64,000 nt of DNA, from assembly GCF_016464305.1 (NCBI RefSeq), contig NZ_JAEIOJ010000004.1:186001-250000 (forward strand), in the 5' to 3' direction. The translations under genes and the position numbers were made by a program. The notes under the pieces are model-generated. The model was not told the origin of the DNA. It saw only the letters and a list, made by a program, of their open reading frames with translations, and searched no databases. The stretch comes from Umezawaea beigongshangensis. GTDB lineage: Bacteria > Actinomycetota > Actinomycetes > Mycobacteriales > Pseudonocardiaceae. Positions 34,050-42,687 of this stretch are shown here, one piece after another. Each line of letters begins with the position of its first letter. Position 1 is the first letter of the stretch.

Positions 34050-34727
34050 ATGAGTTCCCCGCCAGCGGTGCAACCCCGGGGTTTCCGCGCTCTCGTGCCG
34101 GCCCCGGTGTGGCGGGAGCTGGTGCGCAGCGCCACCCGCCGCGAGTTCCGGCCGAACGAGTCGCTGCTGGTCCAGGACGCGCCGGGCACGTCCCTGCTGC
34201 TGCTGGAGTCGGGGCGCGTGCGGGTGGTCCGGGAGGGCCGCGACGGTCGCGGGCGGGTGCTGGTGGCGCTGCGCGGGCCGGGCGACCTGCTGGGCGAGCT
34301 GGCGGGTCACGGTGATCGGCGGCGGGTGGCGTCGGTGCTGGCGCTGGAGCCGTGCGTGGCGCACAGCATCGCCTACGAGGCGTTCCGGCGGCTGCTGCGC
34401 CGGCACGCGGTCGAGCAGCAGTTCGACGCGTACATCGTGGCGAAGATGGACGAGTTCGCCGAGCGCAGCGCCGACCTGGCCGGTGTGCGGCCGCTGTACC
34501 GGGTGGCCGACCTCTTCCTCCAGCTCGTGCGGCTGGCCGACCCGTGGCACCCGGAGCCGCTGCGCATCCCGCTGTCGCAGGTGGCCGTCGCCGAGGCGCT
34601 GGGGCTGTCGCGGCGGGCGGTCGCGCAGATCGTGGCCGACCTGCGCGGGCAGGGCGTGCTGACCGACGGCGATCCGGTGGAGGTGGCCGACGTGGGCCGG
34701 TTGCACGTGCTCGCCCACGCTTTGTGA
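34050..34727 (+). CDS. Crp/Fnr-family transcriptional regulator
   Basis: 225 residues, ATG start. N-terminal cyclic-nucleotide-binding beta-roll (about 15-125) with the phosphate-binding cassette LLGELAGHGDRRRVAS: the Glu and Arg that hold the nucleotide are kept. A long dimer helix follows, then a Crp-type winged helix (about 150-225) with recognition helix LSRRAVAQIVADL. Compared with E. coli CRP, the first contacting Arg is kept but the next Glu is Arg and the later Arg is Gln, so DNA preference may differ. Its stop codon overlaps a TGTGA-N6-TCACA palindrome and a cyclase-like gene follows 94 bp later, suggesting it regulates that operon and itself. Confidence 0.85.
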   Translation: MSSPPAVQPRGFRALVPAPVWRELVRSATRREFRPNESLLVQDAPGTSLLLLESGRVRVVREGRDGRGRVLVALRGPGDLLGELAGHGDRRRVASVLALEPCVAHSIAYEAFRRLLRRHAVEQQFDAYIVAKMDEFAERSADLAGVRPLYRVADLFLQLVRLADPWHPEPLRIPLSQVAVAEALGLSRRAVAQIVADLRGQGVLTDGDPVEVADVGRLHVLAHAL

Positions 34728-34738
34728 TCCGGGTCACA
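34723..34738. promoter_or_regulatory. Crp-type operator TGTGATCCGGGTCACA
   Basis: Exact match to the classical Crp consensus TGTGA-N6-TCACA; the outer T/A pair extends it to TTGTGA...TCACAA. It spans the stop of the Crp-like gene and lies 84-99 bp upstream of the cyclase-like gene. A second small palindrome TGTGCACA is at 34754-34761. Confidence 0.65.
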
Positions 34739-34821
34739 AGTCGTGTGTGCAGTTGTGCACAGCACGCCCGCGCGCGCTCCTGCATCGTGTGTCCCGACAT
34801 CCGCGGCCGGAGAGGCAGATC

Positions 34822-35721
34822 ATGGTCGACGAGCACGCCGACGAGAAGATGACGCTCCCGCTGTACCGGGCGGTGGTCGTGGTCGACATGGAGAACTACA
34901 GCGGTCACCGCGGCGCGGAGCACCCGAAGCTGACCGAGATGATCCCGCTGGTGCTGGAACGGGCCCTGGACCGCGCGGGCCACGAGGACCTGTGGTCGCA
35001 GCGGCTGTTCCCCGACAGCACGGGCGACGGCTACGCGGTGGGCTTTCCCGCGGAGCGGCTGCCGGTCCTGGTCGGCCCGTTCCTGGACGCGTTGCAGGAC
35101 GAGCTGGCCTACCAGGACGGGATGCTGCGCACCCTGGGACGCGACGTGCGGATGCGGATGCGCGTCGCGGTCAGCGTCGGCCCGCTGCACGAGGACCACC
35201 CCGACGCGCCCGGCACCGGTGACACCCGCGTCGAGGCGCACCGCCTGGTCGACGCCCCGGCCCTGCGCTCGCTGCTGGCCGAGTCCGACCCGAACCTCAC
35301 GTTCGTCGTCGCGATCGTCTCCGAGCGCGTGTTCGACGACGTCGTCGCCGCGGGCTACGGCTCCACGGAACCCGGACAGTTCGTGCGCACCGACGTCGAG
35401 GTGAAGAAGTACCGCAAACCCGCCTACCTGCACGTGCCCAAGGCGTCCGGCCGCCTGCTGTCCGACGGGTTCGCCCCCGCGCAGGAGGAGGCGCTGCCGC
35501 CGGAGCTGGCCGACCTGGCGGAGTACACCGAGGCGCGTCGCGGCAGCACCACGACCAACACCTTCACCGGCAACGCCAGCGGCACGGTCGTGCAAGCCGG
35601 GAGCATCGGCCGCGTGCACAACGGCGACGACAACCGCGTCGAGCAGCGGGTGCGGGGCAAGCACAACACGGTCGTCGGCCGCGACCTGAACGGGAAGGAC
35701 GTCCGGAAGGACTCGCGGTGA
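34822..35721 (+). CDS. nucleotide-cyclase-like protein with C-terminal RHIM-like amyloid-signalling motif
   Basis: 299 residues, ATG with GGAGAGG 7 nt upstream. Residues ~12-205 look like a class III nucleotide cyclase fold: VVVVDMENYS with Asp22 and STGDGYAVGF with Asp69 (the two metal-binding Asp positions), MRMRVAVSVGPLHE, and VEAHRLVDA where Arg141 is kept but the transition-state Asn position is Glu138. Activity is therefore uncertain. A Pro/Ala linker leads to NTFTGNASGTVVQAGSIG (246-263), which I recognise as a BASS3/RHIM-like amyloid motif (VQAG core), then polar repeats (HNTVVGRDLNG). Such motifs let effector and NLR-like partners polymerise together. The downstream STAND-like gene overlaps by 4 bp (GTGA). 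Confidence 0.7.
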   Translation: MVDEHADEKMTLPLYRAVVVVDMENYSGHRGAEHPKLTEMIPLVLERALDRAGHEDLWSQRLFPDSTGDGYAVGFPAERLPVLVGPFLDALQDELAYQDGMLRTLGRDVRMRMRVAVSVGPLHEDHPDAPGTGDTRVEAHRLVDAPALRSLLAESDPNLTFVVAIVSERVFDDVVAAGYGSTEPGQFVRTDVEVKKYRKPAYLHVPKASGRLLSDGFAPAQEEALPPELADLAEYTEARRGSTTTNTFTGNASGTVVQAGSIGRVHNGDDNRVEQRVRGKHNTVVGRDLNGKDVRKDSR

Positions 35722-37619
35722 CCGTGGACGACCGGTACGCCGACACCGGTCTCCCCGTGCTCAACATCCGCGGCAGCACCCGGCTCGTCACGCAGTTCGT
35801 GCTGCACGACCGGGTGGACGTCAACCACGTGCGGTGGCTGCGCGAGCGCTTCGCCCCACCACCGGGCTACACCGGGGTCGTCACGACGCTGCACCTGCGC
35901 CGGACGGTGCTGCTGCACCGCTGCGCGGCAGGCGGGCGCACGACCGGGATCTGCGCGCTGGCCGACGTCGGCGGCGTGCTGGACCGCCCGGTCGAGGTGG
36001 TCGAGGTCGACGACGGCACCGACCTGCGGTTGCGCGCGGTCGAGCCGGGCGCGCTGCTGCTCGTCGACCTGCGCACCGCGCCGGAGGACGACCTGCGCCG
36101 GGCGGAGGAGTGGTTCGCCGACGGCGTCGCCGAGGTGCTGGCGCGCGGCGCGCGCCTCGTCGTGCTGCTCTCCGGCCGGGAGAGCCGCGCGTTCCTCGCC
36201 GCCCACGGCGAGCTGTGCGTCGACGTCGGCACGCCGGGGCCGGAGCACGTGCTGATGGCGCACCTGTCGGCCGACGGGCTCACCGGGCACCTGCCGCGCG
36301 TCCTGGGCTCGCCGGCGGTGCGCGCCGCGCTGCACGGGGCCGCGCCCCGCGACGTGGCGCGGTTCGCGCGGACCGTGCTGCGCGTCGGCGTGGACCGCGC
36401 GGGTCCCGCCGACCCGGACGAGCGGCTCGACCACGTCCTGTCCGCGCACCGCCACTGGTCGGACCTGCTCGCGCGGGAGTTCGACGGGTGCACGACCGAC
36501 GACCACCGTCGCGCGCTGCTGCTCTCCCTGGCGCTGTTCGACGGCGGTCGCTCCTGCGTCGTGCACCGCGCGGAGCAGGTGCTGCTCGGCATCACCGGCT
36601 CGGCCGATCCGTGCTCGAACCCGCTGCTGGGCCGGGCGTTCGCCGACCGGGTGACCGAGATCGACGGCGTCGTCGTGGAGGGTCAGCGGGCGCGGTTCGC
36701 GCGCCGCGACTACGCGGCCTCGGTGCTGCACCACGTCTGGAGCCGCTTCCCGCAGTTGCGGGACCCGCTGGTGGAGTGGATCGGGACGGTCGCGCTCGAC
36801 GAGCGCGCCGCCCTGGACCGGGCTGAGCAGGCCGGCCTCGCGGTCCGCTTCCTCGACCTGTGCGCGGCGGGTGGCTCGGCGCGGCCGGTGCTCGACGTCG
36901 CCGCCAGGTGGGTGCGGACGGACCCGTCGCTCGCGGCCGGTCTGCTGGACGCCGCCGCCGTGGACGACCGCATCGGCGGCGAGGTGCGGCGCGGTCTGCT
37001 GCGGTGGGCGCGGCAGCCCGACCTCGACGGGCGGCTGGCCGACGCGGTCGCGCGGGTGTGCGGCGGCGACCTCGGCCGGGTCCACCCGGAGCTGGCGCTG
37101 GTCCGTCTCGGCCACCTCGCCGAGCACGACGACCCGCGGGTGGCGCGGCACGTCGCCGCCGCCGCGGGGGAGGTCGCCCGCGCACCGGCCGCCCTGCCGC
37201 TGGTGCTCGGCAAGGCCGTGGCCTGGCTGCGCGACGGCTCCGAACGGCAGTGGCTCGCCGGCGCGCGCGTGCTGTGCGCGATCACCGGGGCGGGTGGCCC
37301 CGCCGAGCACCTGCCCGGCCGGTTGCGCCTGGTCGTCGTCTCCGGCTGGAACGCGCTGCTGTCCGGTCCCGACCGGGTGCTCGTCACCGCCGCGGTGCGG
37401 GAACGGCTCGTCCAGGCGATCGACCCGGTGGCGCGCGCCAGGGTGCTGGAGGCGCTCGTGGCCGCCGCGCTGGGCGACGTCGACCTGCTCGACCTGCTCG
37501 GCATGACGGCCGACCGCTGGCGCGGCGATCCCGCCGTGGTGCGCGACCTGCTCGCCCGTCTCGACCGCGCGCACCCGGCGTCGATCCGGGCGGCCGGGGG
37601 AGCTCTGGTGCTGCGGTGA
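35718..37619 (+). CDS. STAND-like protein with degenerate P-loop and helical repeats
   Basis: 633 residues, GTG start inside the stop of the cyclase-like gene. Around residue 40 VRWLRERFAPPPGY precedes a strand-loop-helix RTVLLHRCAAGGRTTGICAL in which the Walker A lysine is Arg (AGGRTT, 71-76); LEPGALLLVDL-like (EPGALLLVDL) is a Walker B candidate near 115. The rest (about 230-633) is alpha-helical, HEAT/TPR-like repeats with many DLxxR phrases. I know comparable actinobacterial ATPases with GxGR-T loops encoded beside cyclase-like/BASS proteins; this copy looks further degenerated, so nucleotide hydrolysis is doubtful. A STAND-like switch or scaffold in the module is the inferred role. Confidence 0.55.
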   Translation: MTVDDRYADTGLPVLNIRGSTRLVTQFVLHDRVDVNHVRWLRERFAPPPGYTGVVTTLHLRRTVLLHRCAAGGRTTGICALADVGGVLDRPVEVVEVDDGTDLRLRAVEPGALLLVDLRTAPEDDLRRAEEWFADGVAEVLARGARLVVLLSGRESRAFLAAHGELCVDVGTPGPEHVLMAHLSADGLTGHLPRVLGSPAVRAALHGAAPRDVARFARTVLRVGVDRAGPADPDERLDHVLSAHRHWSDLLAREFDGCTTDDHRRALLLSLALFDGGRSCVVHRAEQVLLGITGSADPCSNPLLGRAFADRVTEIDGVVVEGQRARFARRDYAASVLHHVWSRFPQLRDPLVEWIGTVALDERAALDRAEQAGLAVRFLDLCAAGGSARPVLDVAARWVRTDPSLAAGLLDAAAVDDRIGGEVRRGLLRWARQPDLDGRLADAVARVCGGDLGRVHPELALVRLGHLAEHDDPRVARHVAAAAGEVARAPAALPLVLGKAVAWLRDGSERQWLAGARVLCAITGAGGPAEHLPGRLRLVVVSGWNALLSGPDRVLVTAAVRERLVQAIDPVARARVLEALVAAALGDVDLLDLLGMTADRWRGDPAVVRDLLARLDRAHPASIRAAGGALVLR

Positions 37620-38386
37620 GCACGACGTGGTGGCGAGCGCTGCACGGGCCGGGCAGGACGACGGCGTCGGAGCACCACCGCACGCCGTTCGCCGCCGCGC
37701 TGCCCAGCGCGGTGTCCGGAGTGGACTTCCGGGTGAGCTGGACCGTGCTGTGGTGGCTGGACGTCGGCGACGGCGACGGCGAGCCGGACCACGCCGCGCC
37801 GGAGTCGGCGGCGCTGAACGGCGTGTACCAGCGCGCGCTGCCGCTGGGGGCGGCCAGCGCCCCGCGGCACGCCGAACTCCTGCGCCACCAGCTCGCCGAC
37901 CAGCTCGGCAGGACGCGCGCGATCGAGGAGACCGGCGTCCGGGTGCAGGCGCACGACGTGCGGGTCGAGCTGACCGCCGAGCACGCCGCGCTCGCCGAGC
38001 GGCACGCCGAGCTGCTCGGCAGGCGCGGGCTGCGCGACGCGGAGCGCGAGCTGGAGGCCGCGGAGATCCGCCACCTGGGCGAGCACGCCCTGGCCGACGA
38101 GCGCTCGGCGCTGCTGTGGTGGCTGCACCACAACGGCAACGACGTGGCCCGCGCGGCGTCGCTGCTGGACGACCTGCGCTCGCTGGTGCGGGTCGTGGGG
38201 GAGGGCGAGGACTGGGCGACGGCGCTGGTGACGGCGCTGGAGGCGGCCGCGCCCGGACTGTCCGACCACCGCCGCTGGGGCCTGCACCAGCAGGTCCGCA
38301 AGGTGCTGGAGGTCTACGCCGATCCCGTGGCCGTCGCGCGCTTCGACGCGTGTGCCGTGCGGTGGGACGTGGGAGCCGCGGGCTGA
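37616..38386 (+). CDS. SPFH/band-7-like protein, paralogue 2
   Basis: 256 residues, GTG start overlapping the STAND-like stop by 4 bp. Same plan as the protein at 32281-33198: AVSGVDFRVSWTVLWWL, an ESAALNGVYQRAL helix, VQAHDVRVELTAEHAALAER, and the charged coil LRDAERELEAAEIRHLGEHA then ALLWWLHHNGND. The N-terminal extension and C-terminal tail of the first copy are absent. The last gene of the three-gene operon, so its product must act with the cyclase-like and STAND-like proteins. Molecular function unknown; SPFH assignment is tentative. Confidence 0.6.
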   Translation: MSTTWWRALHGPGRTTASEHHRTPFAAALPSAVSGVDFRVSWTVLWWLDVGDGDGEPDHAAPESAALNGVYQRALPLGAASAPRHAELLRHQLADQLGRTRAIEETGVRVQAHDVRVELTAEHAALAERHAELLGRRGLRDAERELEAAEIRHLGEHALADERSALLWWLHHNGNDVARAASLLDDLRSLVRVVGEGEDWATALVTALEAAAPGLSDHRRWGLHQQVRKVLEVYADPVAVARFDACAVRWDVGAAG

Positions 38387-38389
38387 GCG

Positions 38390-38432
38390 GGCGCGGAGTC
38401 CGACCTCCGAGGGGCGGGCCGGACTCCGCGCC
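38390..38432. terminator. bidirectional terminator between convergent genes
   Basis: Perfect 13-bp inverted repeat GGCGCGGAGTCCG (38390-38402) and complement (38420-38432), 17-nt loop, in the 53-bp space between the SPFH-like gene and the convergent acylase gene. Confidence 0.75.
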
Positions 38433-38439
38433 GCGCGGA

Positions 38440-41400
38440 TCAGCGCGAGCGGACCTCCAGCTCGTACAGCGAGTACCCGTGCGCGGTGCCGCGCCGCACG
38501 CCCGTCATCCGCACGAAGCGCGCGTCCACGCCCGCGAACACGACGAGGTCGCGACCGCCGTCGCCGGTGGTCGTGGCGAACACCTCGCGCCACGCCGTGC
38601 CGTCCGCCGACACCTCGATCCGGTACGCCCCGGCGTACGCCGCCTCCCAGTGCAGCGAGACCCGGCCCACGCGCCGCACCGAGCCCAGGTCGACGGCGAG
38701 CCACTGCTGATCGCTCCAGTCGCTCGCCCAGCGGGTCGCCGGGTCGCCGTCCACCGCGTTCGCGGGCGGCGACGGGTACCAGCCGCGCTCGTGGCTGCTG
38801 GCCGTCGCGGTCCGCCCGGCCGCCAGGTTCGCCACGTCGTCCCCGCGCCGGGCGGGGAACTGCACGACCTGCTGGTAGGTGGGCCGGTTCTGCCAGCTGA
38901 TCTTCTCCTGGGTGATGCCGCCCATCGCCCGGTGCACGACGCTGTCGGCGCACCACTGGTCGCCCGCCGCGCACACGTCGTCGCCGGGGTAGACGGTGGT
39001 GGCCGGGGTGGCCGCCGCGGCGGCCAGCGTGTCGAGCAGCACCCGACGGCACCGCGCGAGGTCCCCGTCGCCGCAGTACGTCCGCGCCGGGCCGCCGTTC
39101 ACCTGCTCGCCGAGCACGCGCCGCAGGTCGGCGTCGACGTAGCTCCACCAGCCGTGCTGGAAGGAGGAGCCCTTGTGCGGGGTCGTGCCGTGCGGGTCCG
39201 ACGGCGCCTCGTCCACCTGGATCGCCCTGGTCAGCTCGGTGTAGAGCTCCGTGCCCAGGCCGGGCTCGAACTCGGCGCGCACCAGCAGCGGCCACCACGC
39301 GTCGAGCACGCGGATCGCGTCGGCGTGCCCGTAGACGTGGCTGCCGCGCGAGGTCTCGGTGCGCTGCGAGCCCGCGTCCACCCACGCCGCGAGCCGCTGC
39401 ACGGTCGCCGCCTGCGCCGGATCGGTGATCGGCGCGCTGCGCAGCACCCGCAGCAGCTCCGGCAGCACGCCCTCGGCCCGCAGGTCGACCAGACCGGCCT
39501 CCGCCATCGCCCTGGTCAGCGCGGCTCGCGTGACCGGCTGGTCGGCGGCCACGAGCGCGCCGACCCGGTCGTCGAGCAGGTCGCCGCGGTGCACCGAGCC
39601 GTTGCCGAAGCCGCCGGAGGTGAAGTCCGGTGCCTGCTTGTTGTTCCAGCTGACGTAGTAGTCCTGGTTGATCGAGTTCGGGTGCTGGGCGAACGGCGTG
39701 TACGTCGCGCTGTTGGTCGTCGGGTCCCAGCCCTGCCACTCGGTGGCCGGACCGGCGAGCAGCGGCAGGTTCGGGTCCACGTCCGGCTTGCGCACCGGGT
39801 TCGCCCCGGAGTTGAAGTACGCCGTGTCGCGGGAGTCGACGTAGAACCAGTTGAACGCGTAGCCGACGTGCTCGGCGGCGCGCTGGAAGTCGGCGGCCGA
39901 CCGGATCGCGCCGGGGTCGTTGAACTCCTGGAACCCGATGATCGAGCCCACCTCGTTCAGGTAGGTGGAGCGCAGCGCCGCGTACGCGACGGGCTTGCCG
40001 TCGACCAGCGCCCTGCTCTGCACCAGGCCGTACCTCGTGCGGTGGGCGACGAGCGTGTACGACCCGGCTGCCGTGCCGTCGGCGACCGTGGGCTTCCAGG
40101 CGTTCTTGCGCTCCAGGCGCTCCATCGGCGTGCACGTGCCGCGGAACAGGTAGGAGTTCGACGCCTTCGTGGCGGGACCGCCGCCCGGCTCGCACAGCTC
40201 CACCGCGTAGGTGTCCACGATGTCCTGACCCGCCGACGTCGCGCTCCACGAGTAGTCCTGCCCGCGGCCGAGCTGCACGTACATGCTGACGCCCGCGAAG
40301 GACACGCCGCGCGCGCTGATGCCGGGGCCGTGGAGCTCCTGGAGCATGAGCAGCTGCGGGGCGAAGTACCCGGTCTGCGGCCCGAACACCGCGATCGGGT
40401 TGCCGCCCTCCGCGTGCTGGCCGGACACCACGAGCGCGTTGGACATGCCGCGCTTCTCGTCGAGCAGCTCGGGCGGCAGCACGCCGTCGGCGAACATCCC
40501 GCGCGCGGGCTCCAGCTCGGCCGCGGCCGGAACGTCCACCGTGGACGGTCGCGCCAGCCCGGCCGAACCGGTCGGGTCGTAGACCACCTGCTCCGGCGTG
40601 ACGGAACCCCGCTGCGGCATCGCCACGCCCCGCGGGTCCGCCGGGCTGGCCGAGTAGGGGAAGCGCTGCCCGTCGTGCAGGGTCAGCACGGCCTCCGGGT
40701 CGTTCTGCTGGCGGAACGACCGCCAGATCCGCTCGCCCTCCACCGCGCCGTAGCGGTTCTGCGCCGCGAGCTTGACCAGCGCCGACTGCACCTCGCCACC
40801 GCCGCCCGCGCCGAACAGCCCGCCCACCACGGCGGCGATGGCCACCAGGTCGGTCGCCTCGAAGGGCTCGACGTCGTTCCAGTTCGTGATCGCGTCGGCG
40901 TGGCCGGTGAGCACGTACTCGCCGGGGAAGGTGCGGGAGCTGATCGACTGCGCGAGGTAGGCGTTGATGCCGGCCACGTAGTCGGTGACGTCCTGGAGCG
41001 CCTGCGCGCCGCGCGGGCCGTTCGCCGCGACGCGGTCGATCTGCGCCTGCAGGTCGGCCTCGGTGTAGGCGATCTGCGAGTAGAAGCTCTGCTCCAGCGC
41101 GCGGTTGCCCGGTGCGCCACCGGCGAACCCGGTGAGCTGGCCGCGGCCGAGGTGGCGGAACACGTCCATCAGCCACAGCCGGTCCTGGGCCGCCGCGTAC
41201 CCGGCGCCGAACTCGGTGCCGGAGCGGGTGGTGCCGTAGACGTGCGGCATCCCGATCTTCTTGTCGCGCACGATCACGACGTCCGGACGCGGGGAGATGG
41301 TGCTCTCCACCTGGTCGGCGGGGACGCCGGAGGAGGCGTCGTTGAAGAACGTCGAGAGCTGCTCGTTGGTGAGCCCCCGGTAGCCGGTGGCGAGCGCGTC

Positions 41401-41679
41401 GTACTTGCCGATCTGGTCCGCCGAGTGCGCGGGCCTCGTGCCCAGCACCCGGTGGGCGAGGATCTCGGCCAGCGTGGCGTTGCCGTTGACGCCGGGCGGC
41501 AGCACGTCGGCGCACTGGCCGAGGCAGAAGTCCTCCGCCGGCGCGGCGGACACGGCCGCGGGCGAGGCCGGGACGGCGGTGTCGGGAGCGGCGGTGGCGG
41601 GAGCGGCGGTGGACGTGGACGTGGTGGCGACCGCGGCCAGCAGGGCGACCACGACCCGGGTACGGGCGGCTCTTCGCAT
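38440..41679 (-). CDS. secreted penicillin-acylase-family (S45) amidohydrolase with F5/8C domain
   Basis: 1079 residues; ATG with AGGAAGGGG upstream. A signal peptide (RR then hydrophobic core, ~1-30) predicts export. N-terminal nucleophile hydrolase: alpha-chain region, then the autocleavage/nucleophile site RGMSNALVVSG with Ser413 as likely catalytic residue, the usual downstream FGPQTGY and STYLNEVGSI-type beta-chain segments. Residues ~948-1079 form a discoidin (F5/8 type C, CBM32-like) carbohydrate-binding domain (NAVDGDPATRWAS, HGYSLYELEV). Relatives cleave the acyl chain of penicillins, lipopeptides such as aculeacin, or acyl-homoserine lactones. The attached sugar-binding domain suggests a surface-bound or glycan-associated substrate. 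Confidence 0.85.
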   Translation of the reverse strand: MRRAARTRVVVALLAAVATTSTSTAAPATAAPDTAVPASPAAVSAAPAEDFCLGQCADVLPPGVNGNATLAEILAHRVLGTRPAHSADQIGKYDALATGYRGLTNEQLSTFFNDASSGVPADQVESTISPRPDVVIVRDKKIGMPHVYGTTRSGTEFGAGYAAAQDRLWLMDVFRHLGRGQLTGFAGGAPGNRALEQSFYSQIAYTEADLQAQIDRVAANGPRGAQALQDVTDYVAGINAYLAQSISSRTFPGEYVLTGHADAITNWNDVEPFEATDLVAIAAVVGGLFGAGGGGEVQSALVKLAAQNRYGAVEGERIWRSFRQQNDPEAVLTLHDGQRFPYSASPADPRGVAMPQRGSVTPEQVVYDPTGSAGLARPSTVDVPAAAELEPARGMFADGVLPPELLDEKRGMSNALVVSGQHAEGGNPIAVFGPQTGYFAPQLLMLQELHGPGISARGVSFAGVSMYVQLGRGQDYSWSATSAGQDIVDTYAVELCEPGGGPATKASNSYLFRGTCTPMERLERKNAWKPTVADGTAAGSYTLVAHRTRYGLVQSRALVDGKPVAYAALRSTYLNEVGSIIGFQEFNDPGAIRSAADFQRAAEHVGYAFNWFYVDSRDTAYFNSGANPVRKPDVDPNLPLLAGPATEWQGWDPTTNSATYTPFAQHPNSINQDYYVSWNNKQAPDFTSGGFGNGSVHRGDLLDDRVGALVAADQPVTRAALTRAMAEAGLVDLRAEGVLPELLRVLRSAPITDPAQAATVQRLAAWVDAGSQRTETSRGSHVYGHADAIRVLDAWWPLLVRAEFEPGLGTELYTELTRAIQVDEAPSDPHGTTPHKGSSFQHGWWSYVDADLRRVLGEQVNGGPARTYCGDGDLARCRRVLLDTLAAAAATPATTVYPGDDVCAAGDQWCADSVVHRAMGGITQEKISWQNRPTYQQVVQFPARRGDDVANLAAGRTATASSHERGWYPSPPANAVDGDPATRWASDWSDQQWLAVDLGSVRRVGRVSLHWEAAYAGAYRIEVSADGTAWREVFATTTGDGGRDLVVFAGVDARFVRMTGVRRGTAHGYSLYELEVRSR

Positions 41680-41881
41680 GACGCGAAGCCCCTTCCTGCT
41701 GAGGTGGGTGACGCACGTTGCTTGTGGCAGCTAACCGCGAAAGGTATTCGCGTTTCGTGACCCGATAGGATGCTTGATCGCTCCAGAGGGTGGATTCCCC
41801 TTGACCAGGTGACGCCGCAGTGCGAAAAGTTTTGACACGGAGGAAGAGTCCTGGCCAGGGGGATCGTTGAGAGGAGCGCTG

Positions 41882-42526
41882 ATGAACCGTCGTACGCTGT
41901 TGCGAGGAGTGGTGGGCACCGGCGTTCTGCTGACCACGGGCGCGGGCTCTCCCGGACGGGCCCACGCGCGGGGCATCGTGCTGCCGGTCCGGTCCTGCGC
42001 CGACTGGGGCGCACGTCCGGCGAGCCAGGCGATCACCGTCGTCCCCCGCCGACCCGTCCGCATCCTGGTCCACCACACGGCGTCGGACAACGTCGAGGAC
42101 TACTCGCTGGACGCCGCCTGCGCGCAGGCCCGCTGGATCCAGCACGTGCACATGGACCAGAACGGGTGGCTCGACTCCGGCCAGCACTTCACCAACAGCC
42201 GGGGCGGCTACCTGCTGGAGGGACGGCACCAGAGCCTGGACGCGCTCCGAGCCGGTGACCACATGATCCAGGGCGCGCACTGCCCCGGACAGAACGAGGC
42301 CGCCATCGGCATCGAGAACGAGGGCACGTACGTCGACGCCGAGCCGCCGACGCCGCAGTGGGAGACGCTCGTGTCCTTCTGCGTCTACGCCTGCGACCAG
42401 TACGGGATCTCCCCGCGCGAGATCTTCGGGCACCGCGACTTCTACGCCGACACCGTGTGCCCCGGCGACAGGTTCTACGCCATGCTGCCCCGGTTGCGCC
42501 GCGAGGTCGCGGCCGTTCTGGGCTGA
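41882..42526 (+). CDS. Tat-exported N-acetylmuramoyl-L-alanine amidase (PGRP fold)
   Basis: 214 residues from ATG 41882 with AGGAG upstream. NRRTLLRGVVGTGVLLTTG is a Tat-type signal. The mature part is an amidase_2/PGRP domain: LVHHTAS (first zinc His), an N-terminal SCADWGARPAS motif, GAHCPGQNEAAIGIENEG (second His and the conserved catalytic region) and TVCPGD where a Cys replaces the third zinc ligand as in PGRP amidases. It should cleave the stem peptide from muramic acid outside the cell. Divergent from the acylase gene across ~200 bp. No cell-wall-binding module, so probably a remodelling or defensive lytic enzyme. Confidence 0.9.
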   Translation: MNRRTLLRGVVGTGVLLTTGAGSPGRAHARGIVLPVRSCADWGARPASQAITVVPRRPVRILVHHTASDNVEDYSLDAACAQARWIQHVHMDQNGWLDSGQHFTNSRGGYLLEGRHQSLDALRAGDHMIQGAHCPGQNEAAIGIENEGTYVDAEPPTPQWETLVSFCVYACDQYGISPREIFGHRDFYADTVCPGDRFYAMLPRLRREVAAVLG

Positions 42527-42687
42527 GCCGCGCAGGCTTCCGGCAACTGTGAACGCGGTGCTCGGCGGGGGTGACGCTGGGCAAACTCCTGGTCACGTGA
42601 TGAGATAACGGCGAGTTGACGTCGGGTTGCGCGAGGGTGCGCGATGCCGTCCGGAGCAGAGCACGGAACGCCGAAGCGGGAGGCGTC

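Noticed and set aside
36710-42433. A 1907-codon open frame on the minus strand, and similar giant frames such as 17517-21509 (+) and 1959-5057 (+)
   Set aside because: They lie opposite well-supported genes, have Arg/Pro/Gly-rich nonsense products and no domains; long antisense frames are expected at this GC content.
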